64,000 nucleotides of DNA, taken from positions 220,608 to 284,607 of the forward strand of contig NZ_JACHCC010000003.1 of the NCBI RefSeq assembly GCF_014207135.1. The letters are read 5' to 3'. The first letter of the stretch is position 1; each line of letters begins with the position of its first letter. Source of the stretch: Pedobacter cryoconitis. GTDB taxonomy: Bacteria; Bacteroidota; Bacteroidia; Sphingobacteriales; Sphingobacteriaceae. Below are positions 1 through 8,707 of the stretch, in pieces. Both the position numbers and the translations under genes were made by a program. Below the pieces are notes generated by a model. It did no database searches. It had not been told where the DNA came from and worked only from the letters and a program-made list of their open reading frames with translations.

Positions 1-394
1 TTGTTGCAACTGCAGTACCAGTTACAACAACCTCGTTCAGACCGAGAGCATCTTCTGATAAACTGGTGTTTAAAGTAACCTCAGTCTGGTTTAAGGTCAC
101 TGTTTTGGTGAAAGGTTTATAACCGGTAAAAGTAATGGTAACTGTATAGGTGCCATCCTTAACGACCGGATTAAGCACATAAGCACCATTTAAATTGGTA
201 GCTGTTGCTGCGTTGGTTGTGCCCACCAGCCTGATTACTGCCCCGGGTATAGGTTGTTTATCACGGGCATCCAGCACAACGCCTTTAATGGTTTGTTTAT
301 GGCTTTGTGCCCATGCAGATTGCCAACAACACGACAGGGTGAGTATCATGAACAGATACAGCCTGTTTTTAAACATTAGTAACATTTTTTTCAT
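1..394 (-). CDS. SusC/RagA-like TonB-dependent receptor, N-terminal part (runs off left edge)
   Basis: Only the first 131 residues are in the window; the rest lies left of position 1. The reading frame opens at the ATG complementary to 392-394. It has a signal peptide ending near SAWAQ, then a carboxypeptidase-D-like beta-sandwich plug (KGVVLDARDKQPIPGA, then a GAY and a GYKP segment), then NEVVVTGTAVAT, the usual TonB-box-like stretch of SusC/RagA outer-membrane importers. In this family such proteins import glycans or peptides with a SusD lipoprotein, expected further left. The anhydro-MurNAc kinase gene ends 46 bp upstream on the same strand, so the two may be co-transcribed; the substrate cannot be read from this part. 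Confidence 0.85.
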   Translation of the reverse strand, partial: MKKMLLMFKNRLYLFMILTLSCCWQSAWAQSHKQTIKGVVLDARDKQPIPGAVIRLVGTTNAATATNLNGAYVLNPVVKDGTYTVTITFTGYKPFTKTVTLNQTEVTLNTSLSEDALGLNEVVVTGTAVAT

Positions 395-440
395 ACATCG
401 AGTTTTAAATGAATTATTGGTGGTTAGATTTGTTTGCTAT

Positions 441-1634
441 TTAATAGGGGAAACTGACTTTTCCCATGGATACTGAGGGTACATTTTTTAGTGTACCAAA
501 ATTTGTTTTTCCTCCCGTCAGGGCTTCGTTAGCCAGCAGGGCAAATAAAACAGCTTCTTTTGCATCCGGATATATACCTAGTGTTTCAGTTGACCGGAGC
601 TCAATTCCGAGTCTTTCTTCAAGGTGTCTGACCAATACAGGATTATACATACCGCCTCCGCTTAAATAGATCTGATAGGGTTTCTGATTGCTGATACATT
701 TAGTAATTGCGTGAATAATACCCTGTGCAGAGAATAAGGCCAGGGTTGCCATTACATCCTGATCGCTGATATCTGGTTGTCCTGATTTGCTGATAGCATT
801 TAGTAGATAGGCCATGCTAAAAAGTTCCGGACCAGTAGTTTTTGGGAATGGAGCGTCGAAAAATGGATGATCCAGCAATGCCTTAAGAAGAGCTTCGTTA
901 ACAGTTCCTGCCGAAGAGATCTCTGCATTTTTATCATAGTACCTGCCTGGGAATTTCAATTGTACGTATTGGTCCATGAGGGTGTTTCCCGGTCCGACAT
1001 CCGTCGAGAAACAACCGCCTTGCTGGCCAGCCGGAAGAAAAGTAAAATTGGCTATACCACCTATATTGAGCATAATCCTGTTTTCGACAGGATCTGAGAA
1101 GATCAGGTAATCGCCATACAATGCTAAAGGGGCACCTTCTCCGCCTGCGGCAATGTGTTTCTGGCGGAAATCACTTAATGTTATAATCCCTGTTTTGACA
1201 GCAAGATGATCTGCATCGCCTATTTGTAATGTTGCATTAGGATATCCGGCTACACTGTGTAAATGTTTGGGGGCATGAAAAATAGTTTGACCGTGACTGG
1301 CGATAATATCGACATCAGTGGCTTCAATTTTCCAGTCCCGGAGACATTGGAGAATTAGTTCTCCATAATAGGTTCCTATAAAAGCATTTAATAATGTGAT
1401 CCGTTCGAGATCGGCAGTTTTTTTAGCGAAAACAAATTTTAACTCTTCCTTGAAATCAGAGGTGTATTGCATGGTCACAAAATGCCGCAATTTGATTTTT
1501 GTATCTGTGCCGCTGCCGCTAAATTCACAGAGTGCAATATCCAGTCCGTCAAAAGAGGTTCCGGACATTAATCCGATAATGGTTTTAGCTGATTTACTTG
1601 AGATTTGGTAAAGGTTTTGTATGTTTTGGTTCAT
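441..1634 (-). CDS. anmK: Anhydro-N-acetylmuramic acid kinase
   Basis: A 397-residue cytosolic kinase that opens the 1,6-anhydro ring of anhMurNAc and phosphorylates it to MurNAc-6-phosphate in peptidoglycan recycling. The family signature IGLMSGTSFDGLD is near residue 20, followed by IASHGQTIFH, LNIGGIANFTFLP, DVGPGNTLMD and SGGGMYNPVL, all in the expected order and at full family length. The ATG at 1634 fits the domain start. A DeoR-type regulator lies 249 bp upstream on the same strand and a SusC-like receptor gene follows 46 bp downstream, which suggests uptake and salvage of cell-wall amino sugars. No murQ etherase is visible in the window. Confidence 0.95.
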   Translation of the reverse strand: MNQNIQNLYQISSKSAKTIIGLMSGTSFDGLDIALCEFSGSGTDTKIKLRHFVTMQYTSDFKEELKFVFAKKTADLERITLLNAFIGTYYGELILQCLRDWKIEATDVDIIASHGQTIFHAPKHLHSVAGYPNATLQIGDADHLAVKTGIITLSDFRQKHIAAGGEGAPLALYGDYLIFSDPVENRIMLNIGGIANFTFLPAGQQGGCFSTDVGPGNTLMDQYVQLKFPGRYYDKNAEISSAGTVNEALLKALLDHPFFDAPFPKTTGPELFSMAYLLNAISKSGQPDISDQDVMATLALFSAQGIIHAITKCISNQKPYQIYLSGGGMYNPVLVRHLEERLGIELRSTETLGIYPDAKEAVLFALLANEALTGGKTNFGTLKNVPSVSMGKVSFPY

Positions 1635-1883
1635 AGATTAATTTTGCAGTTAACTAATTGATAAATCCGCAAGAAAACGCATTTGTAACTAACTCATTTT
1701 CTGGTTGATAATATGTAATTATACAAATAATCTTTCATGTAAAGAATTTTTATGCGTTATTTTATTTGTTTTACGCATAAAACCGCAAACTATAATTTGA
1801 TGAAATACTTATCGGACCTAAATTGAGTTTTAGCCGGGATAGGTTACGGGTTCGGGAAAAAGGAGGGAAAGAATAAGAAATGA

Positions 1884-2627
1884 TCAGATCAGTTTGATCC
1901 TTTTATCATATTTCTTAAGCAGCTCGTCATTTGGGTCCAGATCAGTAATCATGTATTTAATATCATCCAAAGGGCAAACCTTCATTTTTTGAGTTGATTC
2001 AAGTTTTTCTGCAATACTTAAGATAGCAGTTTCCGTCGCAGATTTGATCATTGCTTTTTTCACCTGCACGACTTCCCAGTCTGAATCTGTAATCCCGCTT
2101 TTGACTGATACGCTATTCGTACCCAGAAGGCATAAGTCAACCTGGATTTCTGAAAGCTGATGAATCACCTGTGAACCGATCAGGATCTGCGAATCAGGAG
2201 AGAGTTTTCCGGCAATAATATGGACGTCCAGATCCGGTTTTTCGGCAAGTTCAAGGGCCAGTAGCGGGCTGATTGTGAAAAATGTACAGTGCAGTCCATC
2301 CGGGATCATTCTGGCTAGTTCTGTCATTGTAGTACCCCCGCCAACCAGTACAATCATGCCGTCTTCAATCAGCTCAAGTGCTTTCCTGGCGATTTCTTTT
2401 TTTGCATCTTTTTTATAGACTTCCCGTTCTGCAAATGGGTAATGGAAAGATTTTGAAATAGCGCCTCCATGTACTTTTATAATCTGTCCGCTTTCTGTAA
2501 GCTCATTAAGGTCTCTTCTGACTGTATCTTCTGATACATCCAGCTGAACACTCAGATCTGCAGACAGTACTTTGTTATGGATGTTTATTTGACTAATGAT
2601 GTAATTTAAGCGTTCTTCTTTAAGCAT
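1884..2627 (-). CDS. DeoR-family transcriptional regulator
   Basis: I take the ATG at 2627 (247 residues, beginning MLKEERLNYIISQI), because DeoR proteins start at this point; an in-frame ATG at 2678 would add 17 atypical residues. The N-terminal winged helix carries LSVQLDVSEDTVRRDLNEL and KVHGGAI, the DeoR hallmark. The rest is a sugar-phosphate-sensing DeoRC domain (VGGGTTMTELA, LLGTNSV, KKAMIKSA). These proteins usually repress sugar catabolic genes and are released by a phosphorylated sugar. Its place upstream of anmK suggests control of amino-sugar recovery; that is inference. Confidence 0.9.
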   Translation of the reverse strand: MLKEERLNYIISQINIHNKVLSADLSVQLDVSEDTVRRDLNELTESGQIIKVHGGAISKSFHYPFAEREVYKKDAKKEIARKALELIEDGMIVLVGGGTTMTELARMIPDGLHCTFFTISPLLALELAEKPDLDVHIIAGKLSPDSQILIGSQVIHQLSEIQVDLCLLGTNSVSVKSGITDSDWEVVQVKKAMIKSATETAILSIAEKLESTQKMKVCPLDDIKYMITDLDPNDELLKKYDKRIKLI

Positions 2628-2696
2628 AATCAGTTTATAATCCAGATAGAAATCACAAATTAACTTATAATTACGCATTAAACAATAGTACCACGT

Positions 2697-3143
2697 TTAA
2701 ATATTGGATTTCGTCAATAATGCATCGATGCTCCATTTATAGTGCTGTACTGTGGCCAGCAAAAATGAACCAGCACTTACAGTAAATACAGAATAGGCCA
2801 GGGGTTTGATTATACCAAATGAGATAGCCATCGAAAGGGCAAAAAGTAAGGCCAGTAAGCCACTGCCAAAAGCCGCAAGCCTGGTTTTGAAACCCAGAAT
2901 CAGTAATATTCCAAAGACTATTTCAGCGGCCGTAGCCAGGATAGCAAAAATGTTTGCCAGGCTATAAGGTAAAAAGGACATGACTGATGAAGCGTATTCC
3001 ATAAAGTGTTTCCAGTCACCCCAGGAGACGCCATTAGCCCCATTACTTCCCCAGACACCGAGTCGGTCAAGGCCAAACACCAGATAACCGGTACCAATAG
3101 CTAAACGAAGATAAAGTTGAAAAAGGTTAGTTGATTTTATCAT
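2697..3143 (-). CDS. DoxX-family membrane protein
   Basis: A 148-residue inner-membrane protein with four hydrophobic segments: LYLRLAIGTGYLVFGLDRLG near residue 10, then about residues 58-80, 82-105 and 108-130. The arrangement and the G-rich first helix fit the DoxX/DoxD family, whose members are linked to quinone or thiol redox chemistry in other bacteria but mostly lack a defined role. A good Bacteroidota -7 element lies upstream at 3160-3167. It precedes the DeoR gene by 69 bp on the same strand and could be co-transcribed. The specific function is not known. Confidence 0.8.
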   Translation of the reverse strand: MIKSTNLFQLYLRLAIGTGYLVFGLDRLGVWGSNGANGVSWGDWKHFMEYASSVMSFLPYSLANIFAILATAAEIVFGILLILGFKTRLAAFGSGLLALLFALSMAISFGIIKPLAYSVFTVSAGSFLLATVQHYKWSIDALLTKSNI

Positions 3144-3159
3144 TGGATTAAAATTTAAA

Positions 3160-3167
3160 CAAAGCTA
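3160..3167 (-). promoter_or_regulatory. Putative -7 promoter element for the DoxX gene
   Basis: On the minus strand the sequence reads TAGCTTTG, an exact match to the Bacteroidota -7 consensus TAnnTTTG, 16 bp upstream of the DoxX start. I see no clear TTG at the -33 position. Confidence 0.45.
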
Positions 3168-3253
3168 CTTTTTGTGCCATAGTATATGTAGACCAGTTCG
3201 AAAATAAAGGTAGTCCAATTAAATCTGCTAACCATAATAAGCATTTATCTGAA

Positions 3254-3261
3254 TACATTTG
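3254..3261 (+). promoter_or_regulatory. Putative -7 promoter element for the ORF6N gene
   Basis: TACATTTG matches the consensus TAnnTTTG exactly. It ends only 4 bp before the ATG of the ORF6N gene, so transcription would begin at or next to the start codon, leaving almost no 5' untranslated leader. No TTG is seen at the -33 position. Confidence 0.45.
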
Positions 3262-3265
3262 CAGT

Positions 3266-3802
3266 ATGAGCCAAACGAATGCAGTTATTGTGCCTGACGA
3301 GGTAGTCATGAGTAAGATCTACATGGTCAGAGATCAAAAAGTAATGCTGGATTTTGAGCTGGCAGAGTTGTATGGAGTTGAAACCAAAGTGTTAAAACAG
3401 GCTGTAAGACGTAATATAAACCGATTTCCAGAAGACTTCATGTTTGAAATGAACAAAGAAGAGCTTGATGGTTTGAGGTCACAAATTGTGACCTCAAATG
3501 AAAGACGTGGTGGAACGCGCTATATGCCCTTTTGCTTTACTGAACAGGGCGTAACTATGTTGTCCTGTGTGTTAAACAGCGAAAGAGCTATCCGGGTCAA
3601 TATCCAGATCATTCGTATCTACACTCGTATACGTGAAATGCTGATGGCGCATAAAGATGTCTTCATCAGGGTAGAGCAGGTTGAAAAACAGTTAATGAAA
3701 CATGATCAGAAAATTGAGTTGTTGTTTGCTTATCTGAGTAAATTCATTGAAAAGGAAGAACAGCCAAGAACAGAAATTGGTTTTAAACGAAAAGGTAAAT
3801 AA
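3266..3802 (+). CDS. ORF6N domain-containing protein
   Basis: A 178-residue protein with an N-terminal ORF6N domain at about residues 8-100: IVPDEVVMSKIYMVRDQKVM, LAELYGVETKVLKQAVRRN, RFPEDFMFEM, then RYMPFCFTEQGVTML. ORF6N is a DNA-binding-like domain of the KilA-N/Bro group found in phage antirepressors and scattered through Bacteroidota chromosomes. The C-terminal third is helical (VEQVEKQLMKHDQKIELLF) and may form a coiled coil for dimerisation. The start at 3266 is preferred because the conserved VPDEVVM stretch begins just after it. It stands alone with no other phage gene nearby. Role unknown; transcriptional regulation or phage response are both possible. Confidence 0.85.
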   Translation: MSQTNAVIVPDEVVMSKIYMVRDQKVMLDFELAELYGVETKVLKQAVRRNINRFPEDFMFEMNKEELDGLRSQIVTSNERRGGTRYMPFCFTEQGVTMLSCVLNSERAIRVNIQIIRIYTRIREMLMAHKDVFIRVEQVEKQLMKHDQKIELLFAYLSKFIEKEEQPRTEIGFKRKGK

Positions 3803-3854
3803 TTCCCGCTGCACCATCTCTTACCCTCCAATTCCCTCTTTCCTCAAAAAACCT

Positions 3855-3862
3855 TATTTTTG
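3855..3862 (+). promoter_or_regulatory. Putative -7 promoter element for the Crp/Fnr gene
   Basis: TATTTTTG is an exact TAnnTTTG match 21 bp upstream of the ATG at 3884. It overlaps the alternative TTG start at 3860, which favours the ATG at 3884 as the real start. Confidence 0.45.
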
Positions 3863-3883
3863 AAAAAACACTATCATTTGCCT

Positions 3884-4435
3884 ATGACGCTGACCCAATA
3901 TATCTCTGAAATGTTAAGTACAAATGAAGGCCTGCCTTTTCTAACTGTTACAGCAGAGTATTCCAAAAAGTCGGTCATTACAAGCATAGGTCAGCTCGAA
4001 AGAAACATCTACTTTATCCAGGATGGAATTATAGAAATCGGGATGGAAACCGATGCAGGAAATAAAATTGTAGAATTTTGTTTTTCCAATGATTTTGTTT
4101 CCTCTTACACTTCAGTTTTATCACAGGAACCATCCGATGTCTATCTCTACTGTTTAACAGATTGTATCGTAGAAATCATCCCCTATGATAAATTAAGAGT
4201 AGCCTATGAAACGTCTTTGCTGGCCAATCAGTTTGGAAGACTGGCCACTGAGGGGCTTTATATGAAAAGAGTGAGAAAAGAAAAAGATACCCTCATTAAA
4301 AATGCCGAGCAAAGATACCTTGAGCTGATTAAATACAGGCCTGAAGTGATTAAAGAAATCCCAGTTCACCGGATTGCCAGATATCTGGGCATTCATCCCG
4401 AAAGTCTGAGCAGGCTCCGGAAATCAATTTCCTAA
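3884..4435 (+). CDS. Crp/Fnr-family transcriptional regulator
   Basis: About 183 residues from the ATG at 3884. The N-terminal part is a cyclic-nucleotide-binding-like beta barrel (RNIYFIQDGIIEIGM, KIVEFCFSNDFVSSYTS). The C-terminal part is a short winged helix ending HRIARYLGIHPESLSRLRKS, the recognition helix of Crp-like proteins. There is no cysteine cluster, so it is not an Fnr-type oxygen sensor, and the ligand is unknown. Such stand-alone Crp-like genes are very common in Bacteroidota. The thioesterase gene that follows has its own promoter element, so they need not be one operon. An in-frame TTG at 3860 would add 8 residues. Confidence 0.88.
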   Translation: MTLTQYISEMLSTNEGLPFLTVTAEYSKKSVITSIGQLERNIYFIQDGIIEIGMETDAGNKIVEFCFSNDFVSSYTSVLSQEPSDVYLYCLTDCIVEIIPYDKLRVAYETSLLANQFGRLATEGLYMKRVRKEKDTLIKNAEQRYLELIKYRPEVIKEIPVHRIARYLGIHPESLSRLRKSIS

Positions 4436-4468
4436 CATAGGTCAGTATATTAAAAAGGCCATTTACAG

Positions 4469-4476
4469 TACCTTTG
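4469..4476 (+). promoter_or_regulatory. Putative -7 promoter element for the thioesterase gene
   Basis: TACCTTTG matches TAnnTTTG exactly, 24 bp before the ATG at 4501. Its position over the TTG at 4474 argues against translation starting there. Confidence 0.45.
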
Positions 4477-4500
4477 CCACTATCAATAAACAAAAAGGCT

Positions 4501-4944
4501 ATGGTACAATTTCAGAAAAAACTATCATTACGCTGGTCAGATATGGATCCTAATTTCCATCTCAGACACAGCAGTTATTATGATCTGGCTGCGCAGTCCC
4601 GTCTGGAGATTTTGGGTGAATTGGGACTAACCATGTCCCTGATGCAGGAACAGCATTTTGGCCCTGTAATTTTCAAAGAGTCATGCACATTTATCAGAGA
4701 AATCAAGTCTTCGGATAGTATCTCTATCAATATTAAAGTCGAGAAAATGAGCGCAGACGGAGCCAAATGGTCTATTTTGCAGGAATTTACTGATGATACA
4801 AACCGCGTAAGAGCTATTCTCACCGTAGAAGGATCCTGGATAGATACCAAATTGCGTAAACTGGCCAGACCCGTTCCCCAGGCTGCACAGGATGCTTTTA
4901 ACCTTTTGCCTAAAATCGAAAAAACTTTAAACGAGAGTTTCTAG
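4501..4944 (+). CDS. Acyl-CoA thioesterase, hotdog fold (YbgC/FcbC-like)
   Basis: About 147 residues beginning MVQFQKKLSLRWSDMDPNFH. The segment RWSDMDPNFHLRHSSYYDLA matches the active-site region of 4-hydroxybenzoyl-CoA thioesterase-like hotdog proteins, in which the Asp after Asp-Met is catalytic. The central strands (SDSISINIKVEKM, KWSILQEFT) fit the same fold and the length is normal for the family. Such enzymes hydrolyse acyl-CoA esters in the cytosol; the acyl group here is unknown. A -7 promoter element lies just upstream. It is followed after 127 bp by the efflux operon on the same strand, with no sign of shared function. Confidence 0.8.
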   Translation: MVQFQKKLSLRWSDMDPNFHLRHSSYYDLAAQSRLEILGELGLTMSLMQEQHFGPVIFKESCTFIREIKSSDSISINIKVEKMSADGAKWSILQEFTDDTNRVRAILTVEGSWIDTKLRKLARPVPQAAQDAFNLLPKIEKTLNESF

Positions 4945-5071
4945 TTCAGAAGCATTAAACCTATTGAATTAGGTAAATAAAAATGTAAATTAGGATATAA
5001 CAGGAAATTTAAAGCTGGTATCGGGATAAGATACCCCGCGATTGCTGTTAAGCACCAGTTAAGAAGATTAT

Positions 5072-6469
5072 ATGAGGAACTACCCCAAAACTATACTAAT
5101 ATCACTGGCTTTTTCATTACCATGGCTCTCTCCGGTTTTTGCCCAGCAGGCTCCGGATCTGCCTGCGCTGATGCAGCGTGCAGTTAACAAAGACATGGAG
5201 CTGGCCAATAAACAGCTTGATATAGAACAAACCAAAAACTCGAAACAATCCCTTTCAGATGCTTACCTGCCAAGGGTAAGTGGTATGGCAAGTTATGCTT
5301 ATCTGAATAGCAGTGTCAATGCAAGTTTACCCGCGTCCACGTTTCCTATTTTAAATATCCCGATCCCGGCGCTGGATGGAAATTTCAACATGCATAACAA
5401 TACATGGTTGGCCAATGTAGGAGTGAAAGCACTACTTTTTGACGGACTCAAAATCGGGAATTATAAAAAAGCACTGACCGAAAAGATCAAGGCACAAACC
5501 GTCATCCTGGAGAACGACCGTCAGGATATTATCAGTAAGGTTAGTGAAACTTATGACATGCTCGCTTTACTCAAACAAAGTAGAATAGTGCTTGACCGAA
5601 GTGACAAACAGCTGGAAGCCCAGACCAAAATTGCTGATAAAGCCTTTTCTTATGGTTTAATAACCAAATACGAACGTAAAAAAATTGAAGTAGCCAGGGC
5701 CCAGTTACAGGCCAGACTCGCTGAGTATGACGGCAAACGGAACCTGGTACTGAAACGTCTGGAGCAGCTGACAGGAGTGGGTATCGATACCCTTAAACTG
5801 ATTGATAACAGCCTGACCCCTTATCTGAATATAACCCCTGGTCTGGATGTCCAAAACAGGCCCGAATTTGCTGCACTCGATGCGACAGATAAAGCCTACA
5901 ACTACCAGTTGAAGGCTAAAAGAAATCACCTGATCCCTGCGGTTGGCGCTTTCGGTTCTGCTTCCTATATGAGCCTGAACAATCTTGTCTTTCAGAATAA
6001 GGCAGGTACTTTAAGCCCGAATACCGGAGATGTTAAACTTCAGATGAACAAATTAGAGCTATTCCCTACATTTATTGTGGGCGTAGGTGTGAAGTGGGAT
6101 ATATTCGACGGATTTGAAAGCAAACACGAGATCAAGAAAATAAAAATCGAATTACAGCAGGTAAGGAATAAAAAGGAAGAGGCTAAAGAACTCCTGTCAC
6201 TGGGATTGATCAAAGCCAATACTGAATATAGCATTGCCAGTGCTCAGATTACTGCGAAAGCCAAAGAAAAAGAGGTTTCCAATGACGCTTTAACTATAGC
6301 CGCTAAAGAGTACAGGAACGGACTGATTAAACCAGCTGATCTGATCACTGCCATTGCTGATAGTGAAAAGGCAGAACTCGGTTATTTAGAAACCGTATTT
6401 AATCAGAGAAGGGCTGCTGTTGAAGTAAATAAAGCCGCTGGTAACCTGACCATAGACAAGTTCAAATAA
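5072..6469 (+). CDS. TolC-family outer membrane efflux protein
   Basis: A 465-residue outer-membrane channel component. A signal peptide ends near SPVFAQQ (residue 25). Two repeated helical hairpin regions follow, as in TolC: about residues 50-240 (DIEQTKNSKQSLSDAYLPRV, LLFDGLKIGNYKKAL) and 260-455 (FDGFESKHEIKKIKIELQQV, AAKEYRNGLIKPADLI). The paired FDG motifs and length are typical. It is the first gene of a tight four-gene set with a HlyD-like adaptor and two ABC-2 permeases (gaps 23, 29 and 5 bp), so it should form the outer-membrane exit of a tripartite exporter. Substrate unknown. Confidence 0.93.
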   Translation: MRNYPKTILISLAFSLPWLSPVFAQQAPDLPALMQRAVNKDMELANKQLDIEQTKNSKQSLSDAYLPRVSGMASYAYLNSSVNASLPASTFPILNIPIPALDGNFNMHNNTWLANVGVKALLFDGLKIGNYKKALTEKIKAQTVILENDRQDIISKVSETYDMLALLKQSRIVLDRSDKQLEAQTKIADKAFSYGLITKYERKKIEVARAQLQARLAEYDGKRNLVLKRLEQLTGVGIDTLKLIDNSLTPYLNITPGLDVQNRPEFAALDATDKAYNYQLKAKRNHLIPAVGAFGSASYMSLNNLVFQNKAGTLSPNTGDVKLQMNKLELFPTFIVGVGVKWDIFDGFESKHEIKKIKIELQQVRNKKEEAKELLSLGLIKANTEYSIASAQITAKAKEKEVSNDALTIAAKEYRNGLIKPADLITAIADSEKAELGYLETVFNQRRAAVEVNKAAGNLTIDKFK

Positions 6470-6492
6470 GAAGAATTAAACATTTTACCCAG

Positions 6493-7476
6493 ATGAATAA
6501 CCCTACAAAAATTCTATTGCCGCTGAGTATGATTTTCTTTTGTGTTACTTCCTGTAGCCAGAAAAAATTAGATAACGCATTTGAAGGAAAGATAAAAAGA
6601 GAAACGATTGCCTTTACTACCAAGATGGCAGGGCGGATTCTGAAAATATATGTCAAAGAAGGCGACCTGGTACATCGTGGAGATACACTGGCTATGCTCA
6701 GTTTACCCGAAGTAACCGCTAAGGTAGCCCAGGCCCATGGTGTAGTGAAAGCTGCATCTGCCCAGCATACTATGGCTGACAATGGGGCCACTAAAAATCA
6801 GCTGAAGCAATTACAGGCAAAATACCATGCCAGCTCGGAACAATTTGCATTTGCGCAGAAGTCCTTTAAACGTGCCAGCGCTATGTATGCAGACAGTATG
6901 ATGGCACCTCAGGCATATGATGAGGCGTATGCGAAATTTCAGGGTGCCAAAGCACAGCTGGATGCAACCACAGCTGAACTGAACGAAGCTAAAAAAGGTG
7001 TACGTTATGAAACTAAGGATGCAACTCTTGGACAGCAGCAACAGGCTGCGGGTGTATTGCAGGAGGCAGAAGTAGCCTATTCGGAGCGGTATATCATTGC
7101 AACCAATGACATGGCAGTAGAAACCATCACCCTGCATGAAGGAGAGCTGGCGACACCGGGATATGCTATATTCAGTGGTTATATTCCAAACAGTACCTGG
7201 TTTAGGTTCACTGTTCCGGAAAGCCAGATTGCTCAGGTGAAAAAGGGGAGTAGCGTGACTGTTAAAGTTCCTTATAGTGAGGAAGCTTTTAATGGTAAAA
7301 TCGTAACCATTAAACAAATGCCTAAATACGCTGACATTACTACAGCCTATCCCGAATATAAAATGGACGAAGCTGTTTATGAAATCAAAATCATTCCGGA
7401 GGATACTAAAAAAGCTGAAGGGCTGCTGTACAACGCTGCCGTTTTATTGCCAAGATCTGTTGGGACATCAAAATAA
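6493..7476 (+). CDS. HlyD-family periplasmic adaptor lipoprotein
   Basis: A 327-residue membrane-fusion protein. The N terminus is a lipoprotein signal (MIFFCVTSCSQKK), so it is probably tethered by lipid to a membrane. It has a lipoyl half-motif (KMAGRILKIYVKEGDLVHRG near residue 45), a long helical hairpin of Ala/Gln-rich coiled coil (about 80-190), the return lipoyl strand near YIIATNDMAVETITLHEGE, and a beta-barrel domain. It would bridge the TolC-like channel and the two permeases encoded on either side. Its architecture resembles the YbhG adaptor of the YbhFSR exporter. Confidence 0.92.
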   Translation: MNNPTKILLPLSMIFFCVTSCSQKKLDNAFEGKIKRETIAFTTKMAGRILKIYVKEGDLVHRGDTLAMLSLPEVTAKVAQAHGVVKAASAQHTMADNGATKNQLKQLQAKYHASSEQFAFAQKSFKRASAMYADSMMAPQAYDEAYAKFQGAKAQLDATTAELNEAKKGVRYETKDATLGQQQQAAGVLQEAEVAYSERYIIATNDMAVETITLHEGELATPGYAIFSGYIPNSTWFRFTVPESQIAQVKKGSSVTVKVPYSEEAFNGKIVTIKQMPKYADITTAYPEYKMDEAVYEIKIIPEDTKKAEGLLYNAAVLLPRSVGTSK

Positions 7477-7505
7477 AATTTACAGGCTATTAATTGATCA
7501 GACCG

Positions 7506-8702
7506 ATGCACCAGCGGATAAATAATTTCTTCTTTTTGGTTAAACGTGAGTTCGGCCTGTTCTGGAGCAACAAAATATTTGTGGTTGCCTTCCTGATTAT
7601 GCCCGTTATCCTGGCTTTTTTATTAGGTAATGTCTACATGGATGGTGCCGTAAAAAACCTGAAGATAGTGGTGGTGGACAAAGACAATACATCGATGAGT
7701 AATAAGCTGATCGATATGTTGTCCGGGCACCCAACGCTGCATGTACTGATGGTCAAACATGAAATAGTAGACCTGGATCAGACCATGCTGGATACCCGTG
7801 CTATTGCTATTGTCGTGATACCAGAACGATTTGAATCAGACATCCTGAATAAACGCAGGCCAGAAGTGAACTCTTATCTGAATATGAGTAATACAATGGC
7901 TGCGGGTGCTGTAGGAACTGCTATAGCCCAATGTAACGGGACATTAAATGCAGGTATCGGAATTGAGGCGATGAAGAAAGCCGGATTACCTGAAAAGGTA
8001 GCTGCACAAAACATTCAGCCTTTTCAGCTGAACATCTTTCAGTTATACAATCCCGGACAGAGCTATCTGGTGTTTTTGTGGCCCGCGCTTATTTTTTCCA
8101 TCCTGCATCAATTGCTCTTACTGGCTATGGCTGTAAGTTTTTCGCAAGAAATAGAAAATAACCAGTTTAACCAGGCGGGGCTTCTGGGGCGTACGACTTC
8201 AGCTTTTCAGCTGATCATCGTCAAAATGTTTCCATACCTGATTTTATCAATGGTTACGCTGTTAGTTTTCTACTTATTCAGCTTACATTTTAAATTACCG
8301 CATCCCGTACATCCTGAGGTGCTGTTTTTATCACAAATCCTGATGGTCATCAGCACCTGTCTGTTAGGTGGTTTATACAGTCTGATCTTCCCCTCCCAGC
8401 TCAAGGCTACCGAATTATTGTTATGTATAGCTTCTCCGGCATTTACGGTGTCGGGGTTTACCTGGCCGGCCGATCAGGCACCTGTTATACTGGAAGGCTT
8501 TGGTAAAATTATCCCTTTGACACCATATTTAAAGAGCTTGAGGGCTTTATTGCTGGAAGGTGCTACCTTTCATGATGTCGTACCTTTTATGCAGCATCAG
8601 CTGATCTTAATTGCTGTATATTTTTTACTAAGTTTTGTACTTCTGAAATTAAAGATCAGAAAAAGCCTCCGGGCACCGAAAGAGGTTAAGGCTGAAGAAT
8701 AA
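7506..8702 (+). CDS. ABC-2 type transporter permease (first of pair)
   Basis: About 398 residues from the ATG at 7506; an in-frame TTG at 7494 would add four. One N-terminal membrane helix (IFVVAFLIMPVILAFLLGNV), a large periplasmic domain (VVVDKDNTSMSNKLIDML) and five more helices in the C-terminal half give the ABC2_membrane_3 layout of YbhS/YbhR and YhhJ. The following gene is a paralogue with the same landmarks, so the two should form a heterodimer. No ATP-binding subunit is encoded here or anywhere else I can see in the window, which is unusual for this class. Confidence 0.88.
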   Translation: MHQRINNFFFLVKREFGLFWSNKIFVVAFLIMPVILAFLLGNVYMDGAVKNLKIVVVDKDNTSMSNKLIDMLSGHPTLHVLMVKHEIVDLDQTMLDTRAIAIVVIPERFESDILNKRRPEVNSYLNMSNTMAAGAVGTAIAQCNGTLNAGIGIEAMKKAGLPEKVAAQNIQPFQLNIFQLYNPGQSYLVFLWPALIFSILHQLLLLAMAVSFSQEIENNQFNQAGLLGRTTSAFQLIIVKMFPYLILSMVTLLVFYLFSLHFKLPHPVHPEVLFLSQILMVISTCLLGGLYSLIFPSQLKATELLLCIASPAFTVSGFTWPADQAPVILEGFGKIIPLTPYLKSLRALLLEGATFHDVVPFMQHQLILIAVYFLLSFVLLKLKIRKSLRAPKEVKAEE

Positions 8703-8707
8703 TTATC

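Noticed and set aside
195..476. 93-codon plus-strand open frame
   Set aside because: It is antisense to the SusC-like receptor start and anmK end, both clearly coding.
3266..3802. ORF6N gene as part of a prophage
   Set aside because: No integrase, structural or lysis gene is near, and flanking genes are ordinary chromosomal ones.
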